DNA from: SAR86 cluster bacterium SAR86B
Lineage (GTDB): Bacteria > Pseudomonadota > Gammaproteobacteria > Magnimaribacterales > D2472
Assembly: GCA_905182885.1 (NCBI GenBank)
Contig: CAJJCW010000001.1
Span: 627,256-691,255, forward strand
Length of the DNA: 64,000 nt
Direction: 5' to 3'
In this document: positions 56,335-64,000 of the stretch, in pieces
Layout of the letters: every line of letters starts with the position of its first letter
Position numbering within the stretch: the stretch's first letter is position 1
The notes under the pieces: generated by a model
Databases searched by the model: none
Told to the model about the DNA's origin: nothing
The model's input: only the letters and a program-made list of their open reading frames with translations
Program-made: the position numbers and the translations under genes

Positions 56335-57747
56335 ATGAACTTACTAGAGAGTATTCAAAAAGAAACTAAAGATATAACCAATGAAAGCTATCAACTATCT
56401 TTTAAGACAAATGCACTAGAGTACCAATCTTTATTATCTGGATTTAATAAAAAAATATTTGATCTATTTAATTCTCATTTTAATTCTCTTGGCATAACAA
56501 AATCTATTCAAGATTTATTTGCAGGAAAAAAGATTAATGTAACTGAAGATCAATCGGCTCTTCATCATATTTATAGGGATGTATTTTCTGAGAACCCTAA
56601 GAAGTTAATTTCAGATGAGATAGCTGTTAGTTGCAAGGAATCTATTTATGAATGCATAGAACTTAAATCATCTTTAAAGAACAAAGGAATTAAAAATATT
56701 GTAACTATTGGTATAGGAGGTTCTTTTGAAGGACCAAAACTACTAATTGAAACACTTACAGCCTCTGATAAAAGAGAGTTTAATCATATCTTTCTAACCG
56801 GGCCTGACATGACTGAGTTCTCAGAGATGATTAAACCTCTCAACCAGGAAGAGACTTTTTTTATTGTGTCATCAAAGTCTTTTAGTACAGATGAAACATT
56901 GCAAAGCATCTCATTATCTAAAGAGTGGAGCTCAATAAAATGCAACTTCGATGATCACTTTATTGCAGTCACTTCGCAACCTGAAAAAGCAAAAGAAATA
57001 GGTTTTAGCAATCACAACATCATTCAATTTCCTAATGAGATAGGCGGCAGATACTCTATGTGGTCTCCCATTTCTCTGCCTGCAATATTAGAGCTAGGAG
57101 AAGAATTTATAGATTTTCTTAAAGGCGGAGCAGAGGCAGACAATCAACTGCTTGAAGATAAAAGCTATCAAGAATTTATAAAAACATTATGTTTTAGTGA
57201 TATTTGGTACAACAACTTTGTTAACAAAGGCACAAGAGTGCTATTAATGTATAGCTGGAAGATGAGGTTTTTTAAAGACTATGCACAGCAACTTGAAATG
57301 GAATCCATTGGTAAGCAACCAAATATTAATTCAATCTTTAAAAAAACAGGACAAGTTATCTTTGGTGGATTTGGCTCTACTGCTCAGCATTCATACTTTC
57401 AACTTTTACACCAAGGTACAGCATCAGCATGTGCAGATATTTTTACAATTGCAGATAATCAAGAAACTAATGAGCTTTTATTTGCACAATCACAAGCCCA
57501 ATCAAATCTTTTAGCTAATGGAGCTAGCTCTGATTTAAAGGATTTTGAGAAAGTAAACGGCAACATACCTACTAATCTTTTTACGCTTACATCGCTAAAC
57601 CCATACAATCTAGGCTACTTGATTGCCACATGGGAGCACAGAACTTTTATTACTTCACAAATGCTCGAAATAAATCCCTTTGATCAGTACGGAGTAAGTG
57701 CAGGTAAGATATTTACTAAAAAATATCTTGAAGAAAATGGCGGTTGA
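56335..57747 (+). CDS. pgi: Glucose-6-phosphate isomerase
   Basis: VTIGIGGSFEGPKLLIE, GGRYSMWSPISLP, QQLEMESIGK, GVSAGKIF. Confidence 0.93.
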   Translation: MNLLESIQKETKDITNESYQLSFKTNALEYQSLLSGFNKKIFDLFNSHFNSLGITKSIQDLFAGKKINVTEDQSALHHIYRDVFSENPKKLISDEIAVSCKESIYECIELKSSLKNKGIKNIVTIGIGGSFEGPKLLIETLTASDKREFNHIFLTGPDMTEFSEMIKPLNQEETFFIVSSKSFSTDETLQSISLSKEWSSIKCNFDDHFIAVTSQPEKAKEIGFSNHNIIQFPNEIGGRYSMWSPISLPAILELGEEFIDFLKGGAEADNQLLEDKSYQEFIKTLCFSDIWYNNFVNKGTRVLLMYSWKMRFFKDYAQQLEMESIGKQPNINSIFKKTGQVIFGGFGSTAQHSYFQLLHQGTASACADIFTIADNQETNELLFAQSQAQSNLLANGASSDLKDFEKVNGNIPTNLFTLTSLNPYNLGYLIATWEHRTFITSQMLEINPFDQYGVSAGKIFTKKYLEENGG

Positions 57748-59524
57748 TCTTAAAAAGGTTCCAAACACCCCGGGTGTATATAAGTTTTTTAGTAATTACG
57801 AAATCATTTATATAGGTAAAGCAAAAAACCTTAAAAAAAGAGTCTCTAGCTACTTCGGCAATTCCCTAAAGGACAGAAAGACATCTCAAATAAAATCCTT
57901 AACAGATAATATAGAAACCTTTACTACTAAAAATGAAGTAGAAGCTCTGCTATTAGAGCAGATGCTCATTAAAGAGAATAAACCAAAATTTAATATTTTA
58001 TTAAGGGATGATAAGACATACCCCTATATTTACTTTTCCTTGGACCATGAATTCCCAGCTATTTATTCTAAAAGAACAAAGCAGGCAGTCGATACTAAAT
58101 ACTTCGGTCCTTTTATAAGCTCAGAGGCCGTAAAGAAATCCATAAAAGAAATTCAAAAAGTGTTTCAAATAAGGAATTGCAGCGATTCAACATTTGCTAG
58201 TAGGTCTAGGCCTTGTATTGAATATCAGATGAAGAGATGCTCGGCTCCTTGTGTAAAAAAGATCAATAAAATAGATTATTTTGAAGATATAAGCAGCGCT
58301 AAGTCCTACCTGTCATCAACAGACTCTCAAACAGTTGATAGATTAACAAATGATATTGATAAAGCAGTTGCCCAGCTAGATTTTGAAAAAGCTGCAGACA
58401 TAAGAGACAGGTTAAAAAGATTAAATATCTTACGAGAAGAACAGTCTGTAGTAACAAGAGCAAAGGATGTTGATATATTCTCTGTCCATAGCCAGGATAC
58501 CTATCTAGGTATTTGTATTATTGTTGTGAGAAACGGGAAAATCAGAGGAACTAAAACCCACCTAGTTAAACAGGCCCACTATGAAACTATTGATGACGTA
58601 TATCAAAGTGCAATATTAAATTTTTATGACCATCAGTCTGATATACCAAATAATGTTCTATGTTCGCATTCATTGGATTCTAAAATAATTTTAAAGAAAG
58701 TCCTAAAGAAAAAGTTTGATAAAAATATCAATATTAACCACACCCCTAATAAATCTATTAAGCCAATCTATAACCTATGCAAGGTTAACGCTAAACAGGT
58801 TATTGAAAACCATGTCAGCAAAGAAGAAAAATATTCCATTTCCTTTAATGACCTTAAGAAAGCAATGGGTATTCAAGAAGATCTTAATAAAATCGAAGCT
58901 ATGATGTAAGTCATATTTCAGGCGATCATGCGGTAGCATCCTGTATTGTTTTCTCTAAGCACGGACCCCAAAAAAAAGAATACAGGCTTTTCAATATTCC
59001 AAAGGATTTATCCGGTAACGATGTTGGCTCTTTGGAGCATGTTCTTTCAAGAAGATTGAAATATTATGAAGACAAAAGCGTTAAGCCGAGTTTGATTCTC
59101 ATTGATGGAGGGAAAACTCAATTAAAATTTAGCCAGTCCGTGATAGAAAAATCAGAATATAGCGATATCAAGGTTATTTCTATCGTAAAAGGCTTCAATA
59201 GGATTAGAGCCACAGAAACAATACTATCCTCAAACGGGATAATAGAGCTAGATAAGTACTCTAAGGCATATCTGCTGCTTCAAGAGATGAGGGATGAGTC
59301 CCATAGGTTTGCAATTATTGCGCAAAGAAAGAAAAAACTTAGCAGCTACTAAAAAATCCCAATTGGATAATATTCCAGGAATAGGAGATGTATTAAAGAA
59401 AAGATTGCTTAACAATTTCAAAAGCATTAAACATATCAAACAAGCAAATACGGAAGATTTAATGACTGTTAAGGGCATTAATGCCAAAATAGCTGAACTT
59501 ATCAAACTAGAACTAAATAAATGA
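57737..59524 (+). CDS. uvrC: Excinuclease ABC subunit C, two frameshifts
   Basis: VPNTPGVYKFF..IIYIGKAKNLKKRVSSYF; RPCIEYQMKRCSAPCV; UVR motif; LILIDGGKTQL; DESHRFAI; C-terminal HhH LDNIPGIGDVLKKRLL. Confidence 0.95.
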
Positions 59525-60069
59525 CAACTTTTATTAATCTTTTAACTTTCTCCAGAATACTTCTGGCAGCTATTATATTTTTACTTTTAATGTCCTCAGA
59601 CGGATATTTATTAGCTTTAATTTTATTCTTTGTAGCCAGTATTACTGATTATTTTGATGGCTATCTGGCTAGAAAATATAATGCTGTTTCAGAGCTAGGT
59701 GAAGTGCTAGATCCTATAGCAGATAAAATATTAATAGTGTTTGTATTATTTGGTTTAGCAGTGAATCTTAGTAGCTATTTAATAGCTTTTATTGGCGCCT
59801 TAATTATCACTAGAGAGATATGGGTTGGAGCTCTTAGAGACTTAAATGCAAGAAATAATAGAGGCGATGCAACCAAGGTAACTTTTTTAGCAAAGATAAA
59901 AACTACTATTCAGCTCTTCACCCTCAGCATCTATCTTCTAGCACTTACTTTAAATAATATGCTTCTTATTATATTTGCTGATATTTTTCTATTTATCTCT
60001 CTTTTTATAACTCTCTATACAGGTCTGATATACACATTAAACTCCTTTCCTTCTGATGACTCAAAATAA
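59521..60069 (+). CDS. pgsA: CDP-diacylglycerol-glycerol-3-phosphate 3-phosphatidyltransferase
   Basis: CDP-alcohol phosphotransferase motif ITDYFDGYLARKYNAVSELGEVLDPIADKI; follows uvrC. Confidence 0.95.
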   Translation: MTTFINLLTFSRILLAAIIFLLLMSSDGYLLALILFFVASITDYFDGYLARKYNAVSELGEVLDPIADKILIVFVLFGLAVNLSSYLIAFIGALIITREIWVGALRDLNARNNRGDATKVTFLAKIKTTIQLFTLSIYLLALTLNNMLLIIFADIFLFISLFITLYTGLIYTLNSFPSDDSK

Positions 60070-61297
60070 AGACAAATATAAAATTTGTATTATAGGTCTG
60101 GGTTATGTCGGCCTTCCACTTGCAGCAAGATTTTCTTTAAAGGGATTCGATGTCCTGGGTTTTGATATTAATCAAGATAGAGTTACTGAGCTTAAAAATT
60201 CGATAGATAGAAATAATGATATGGATATTTCTGATATCAATAACTTCTTAATGCTGCAAGCTATCCTCAAATGCCGATGACCTATCAGATAGAAATATTT
60301 TCATAGTGACGGTTCCTACGCCAATCAATGATGATAAGACTCCAGATCTCGAACCAATTATTAGCTCTAGTGAGCTTGTAGGTAAATATATTAGTAAAGG
60401 CTCCATAGTTATATATGAGTCAACTGTATACCCAGGAGTTACCGATGATGTATGCACTCCAATTTTAGAAAAAGAATCTGGATTAGATTTAACATAGATT
60501 TTTTTACTGGCTATAGTCCTGAAAGAATTGTCCCTGGGGATAAAGTAAATACCATAGAAAAAATAAAGAAGGTTGTCTCTGGTTCTAATTTAGAAACCTT
60601 AGATACAGTTACCTATTTATATTCATCTATTATTGATGCTGGTATTCATCAAGCACCATCAATAAAGATAGCAGAGGCATCTAAGGTTACTGAAAATATT
60701 CAAAGAGATGTGAATATAGCTTTAATTAATGAATTACATCAAATGTATACATTGCTTGGAATAGATACTCATGAGGTAATTGAGGCCGCCTCAACTAAAT
60801 GGAATTTCATGAAACTAAAGCCTGGTCTAGTGGGAGGGCACTGCATAAGTATTGATCCTTACTATCTCATGCATAAATCAAAAATGTTAGGTTACTCCCC
60901 GGATATAATGATCAAGGCTAGAGAAGTAAATGAGGGAATGGGCGACTGGGTGGTATCTAATTTCTTGAGTTACATAAAACAAAAGAATATTGACTTACAC
61001 TCAACTAATATAACTTTTCTAGGTTACACCTTTAAAGAAAACTGTAGCGATATTAGAAATACAAAAGTAAGAGAGCTAATCTTTTCTCTTAAAGACAAGG
61101 GAGCTAATGTTTCCTTATGGGACCCCTTGTTAGAGCTTGCCGAGCTAGATAATCTTGAATCTCAAGGTATTAAGGTCTATCGAACAACACCAACTGATGT
61201 CCAATTTGCTTTTCTATGCGTACCGCACGATGAAATCTTAGAGTTTTTAGAAGTCTATGAAGGGCCGTTATTTGATTATAAAAAAATAACATATTAA
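60056..61297 (+). CDS. UDP-sugar (UDP-GlcNAc/GalNAc type) 6-dehydrogenase, two frameshifts
   Basis: ICIIGLGYVGLPLAARFSLKGFDVLGFDI; TVPTPIN; YESTVYPGVTDDVCTPILE; GYSPERIVPGD; GGHCISIDPYYL; LGYTFKENCSDIRNTK. Confidence 0.9.
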
Positions 61298-61361
61298 AGT
61301 TTTTATACATATATCTTTTTACTTTCGTTTATAGATGTATACAATACACAATGTTTAATCT

Positions 61362-61435
61362 GGCTGGATGGCAGAGTGGTTATGCAGCGGCCTGCAAAGC
61401 CGTTAACGCCGGTTCGATTCCGGCTTCAGCCTCCA
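61362..61435 (+). tRNA. tRNA-Cys (GCA)
   Basis: GGCTGGA acceptor paired with TTCAGCC; anticodon loop CTGCAAA; GGTTCGATTCC T-arm; encoded CCA. Confidence 0.95.
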
Positions 61436-61486
61436 ATTTTTAACATTTATTTAAAAGTATAATAATTAAATTGGTACAATTAACTT

Positions 61487-61573
61487 GCCCGAGTGGTGGA
61501 ATTGGTAGACACAAGGGACTTAAAATCCCTCGATAGAAATATCGTGCCGGTTCAAGTCCGGCCTCGGGTACCA
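61487..61573 (+). tRNA. tRNA-Leu (TAA)
   Basis: GCCCGAG/CTCGGGT acceptor; anticodon TAA in GGGACTTAAAATCCC; long variable arm; GGTTCAAGTCC; CCA. Confidence 0.95.
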
Positions 61574-61715
61574 TTGCATATATTTACTATTCAAACTGAA
61601 ACATCTCCGCTTTATAACTCCTTTAGAAATTTCAACCAAAATACTGTTAACTAGAAAATTTTTACAGAAAAAAACTTGAAGAGTATAATTAATAAGCAAA
61701 CCTTTTATATAGAAA

Positions 61716-62648
61716 ATGAATAATCCACCAAACAGTAAATTTAATAGAAATCACGATGATGAGATAGATCTATATGAACTATTTTATGTACTTTGGAATA
61801 AAAAATTATTTATAGCAGCAATAACATCTATATTTGTAGCTACCTCAATTATATATGCACTTATGACTCCTAATATTTACAAGTCAGAAGCTATTATGAT
61901 GCCAGTAGAAAGTAATGCGGGAATGAGTGGAATGCTTGGGCAGTATTCTGGAATAGCAAGTTTAGCAGGGATCTCTCTTCCATCTGAATCAGCAACAAAA
62001 TCTACAGAGGCCATAGCTAGAATTAAGTCTTTTGAATTTTTTCTCTAATTATTTCTTACCTTTTATAAATCTGGAGGATTTAGTGGCCATTAAAAAATGG
62101 AATCTAGTAAGTAATACTCTTATTTATGATGAAAAAGAGTTTAATTCAGAGTTGAATCAATGGGTTAGAAAAGTTAATGATTGAACAAGAAATTGAATTA
62201 ATCAAGAATATGAAGTTCAAATCTACGAATATTGTTGAAGATAAAAAAACATCTTTTGTGTCTTTGTCGATTGACCATGTGTCACCGTTCTTAGCTCAAC
62301 AATGGGTTGAACTTATTATTAACCAAATAGATAAAACAATTAGAAATCAAGATAAACAGGAGTCAATTAAATCAATTGACTATTTAAATAGAATTGCACC
62401 TACCGTAAATTATGAAGGGAATAAAAAATACCCTCTCTTCACTGCAAGAAGAACAAATGAAAATATTGATGATGGTTGAGGCAAATGAAGATTATATTTT
62501 CAAAGTTATTGAATTACCAATAGCACCGGAAATCCCATCCGAACCTAAGAGATTATTAATTGTTATTTTGGGAGCTATTATGGGCTTTATGATTGGCGTT
62601 CTAGGTTCCTTGGTTTTTCATTACACAAGAAACCCACATGAAGGATAA
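61716..62648 (+). CDS. Wzz-type chain-length determinant/polysaccharide co-polymerase, about three frameshifts
   Basis: DEIDLYELFYVLWNKKLFIAAITSIFVATSIIYAL N-terminal TM; C-terminal IAPEIPSEPKRLLIVILGAIMGFMIGVLGSLVF. Confidence 0.82.
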
Positions 62649-62765
62649 GTCAACTTTTATAATGACTAGACTCGCTTTAAGAAGTGGCCAATATATAAGG
62701 ATTTTTAATATGTCAGTAATTAAATTTGCAAGTGATACTTTACACCTGCAACTAGAAAGCTAGAA

Positions 62766-63692
62766 ATGACAAGAATATTTGTAGCAGGCCATAAAGGGAT
62801 GGTTGGATCGGCAATAGTGCGCCAATTAGAGCAAAATACCTTTAATAATATTGTCACTATGGATCGATCAAGTTTAGATCTATCCAATCAACAAAATGTA
62901 AGTAATTTTTTTGCCGATCAAAAAATTGATCAGATTTATTTGGCAGCAGCAAAAGTTGGTGGAATTCATGCAAATAACACATATCCTGCAGAATTTATCT
63001 ATGAAAACCTCATCATGGAAGCAAATATTATCCATGCAGCATACAAAAATAGTATAAAAAAATTACTGTTTCTAGGTTCTTCATGCATCTATCCAAAGCT
63101 TGCTGAGCAGCCAATGAGAGAGGATTGCCTGCTTACTGGAGAACTTGAACCTTCAAATGAGCCTTATGCTATTGCCAAAATTGCTGGAATTAAGCTATGT
63201 GAAAGCTATAATCGTCAATACCGACAGGATCTCGGCTATGCCAACAAATCTATATGGTCCGATGATAATTTTCATTCAGAAAATTCACATGTGATTCCTG
63301 CGTTACTTTATCGCTTTCACGAGGCCAAGATTTCTAATACTCCTTCAGTGAAAGTTTGGGGAACTGGCAAACCACTTAGAGAATTTCTCCACGTTGATGA
63401 TTTAGCTGAAGCAGTATTGTTTTGTTTGAAAGATTATTCTGGGTATGAGCATATTAATGTGGGTTCCGGTGTGGAGGTATCTATTCGTGAGTTAGTTGAA
63501 GTCATTGCAAAAGTAGTTGGTTACAATGCAAAAATAGTTTGGGATAAAGCTAAGCCAGATGGAACTCCAAGAAAACTAATGGATGTGTCACGATTAGAGC
63601 GCCTCGGATGGAAAGCAAAAATTTCCCTGGAGCATGGATTGACTATGACGTATAAATGGTTTTTGAAAAACTTTAAAGATGTAAGAAAATAA
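62766..63692 (+). CDS. fcl: GDP-L-fucose synthase (internal out-of-frame segment, see findings)
   Basis: [86 protein letters not shown]. Confidence 0.93.
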   Translation: MTRIFVAGHKGMVGSAIVRQLEQNTFNNIVTMDRSSLDLSNQQNVSNFFADQKIDQIYLAAAKVGGIHANNTYPAEFIYENLIMEANIIHAAYKNSIKKLLFLGSSCIYPKLAEQPMREDCLLTGELEPSNEPYAIAKIAGIKLCESYNRQYRQDLGYANKSIWSDDNFHSENSHVIPALLYRFHEAKISNTPSVKVWGTGKPLREFLHVDDLAEAVLFCLKDYSGYEHINVGSGVEVSIRELVEVIAKVVGYNAKIVWDKAKPDGTPRKLMDVSRLERLGWKAKISLEHGLTMTYKWFLKNFKDVRK

Positions 63693-63720
63693 TTTTATTA
63701 TTAAGATATAAGAGGTCTTA

Positions 63721-64000
63721 TGAAGTATCAAAAGAAAGTTCTTCTAATGGGTGGAATGGGGCAACAAATTCTTCCAAATATCAAGAGCCCTTGAGTTTAA
63801 GCGTAATAATTTAACTGTTGAGATTGTATTTATAGATCACAGTATACAAAGGCTATACAAGCTTAGCGGTCACACCATTCATAGCGACTGGCTGGATATA
63901 GTGGTTCTTGCACGTAATCTTGGCCTTGATGCAAGACCTATAAACTTTATTGAATTTATTTCTCTAGGTTTAAGATTTATTTGTCGTAAGTTAGGGCTAC
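63721..64000 (+). CDS. Putative glycosyltransferase N-terminus, frameshifted near 63760 and truncated by window end
   Basis: MKYQKKVLLMGGMG / NKFFQISRALEFKRNNLTVEIVFIDHSIQRLYKLSGHTIHSDWLDIVVLARNLG; a GGMGNxxFQ-type start as in several O-antigen glycosyltransferases. Confidence 0.45.

Noticed and set aside
57281-57514. 77-aa alternate-frame ORF inside pgi
   Set aside because: Overlaps the pgi coding frame; composition is typical of an out-of-frame reading.

Overview
This window reads as a compact, AT-rich, gene-dense chromosomal segment from a gammaproteobacterium. Gene content and codon bias look like a streamlined marine lineage such as SAR86; that assignment is inference, with no search run. 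Nearly all of it is housekeeping: gltB (partial), aroB-aroK, PBP1A, slmA-like, algC/pgm, ilvE, an LPS-core-like cluster ending in waaA, glnB, miaA, hflKC, purA, nusB-ribH-ribBA-ribD-nrdR-glyA-nth, a thiolase, thiL-pgpA, dxs-ispA-xseB, an RND pump, DAHP synthase, scpAB-rluB, a DNA glycosylase, SDR-gph-ubiG, pntAB, the gyrA-serC-pheA-hisC-tyrA-aroA-cmk-rpsA-ihfB block, pyrF, pgi, uvrC, pgsA, tRNA-Cys, tRNA-Leu, and the start of a surface-polysaccharide island. I saw no CRISPR array, prophage or transposon. The most interesting loci are: (1) an overlapping gene pair coding for a tandem-DnaT-domain protein and a lambda-P-like putative helicase loader, embedded in housekeeping genes; (2) a GT4/methyltransferase/(alpha/alpha)-barrel/methyltransferase/acyltransferase cluster between ilvE and waaA; (3) a polysaccharide island starting at tRNA genes. 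A dominant technical signal is many apparent 1-nt frameshifts in conserved and essential genes. They are rare in the first 36 kb and become dense toward the right end, which suggests uncorrected indel errors rather than pseudogenes. One pair of compensating shifts is hidden inside an apparently intact ORF (fcl).
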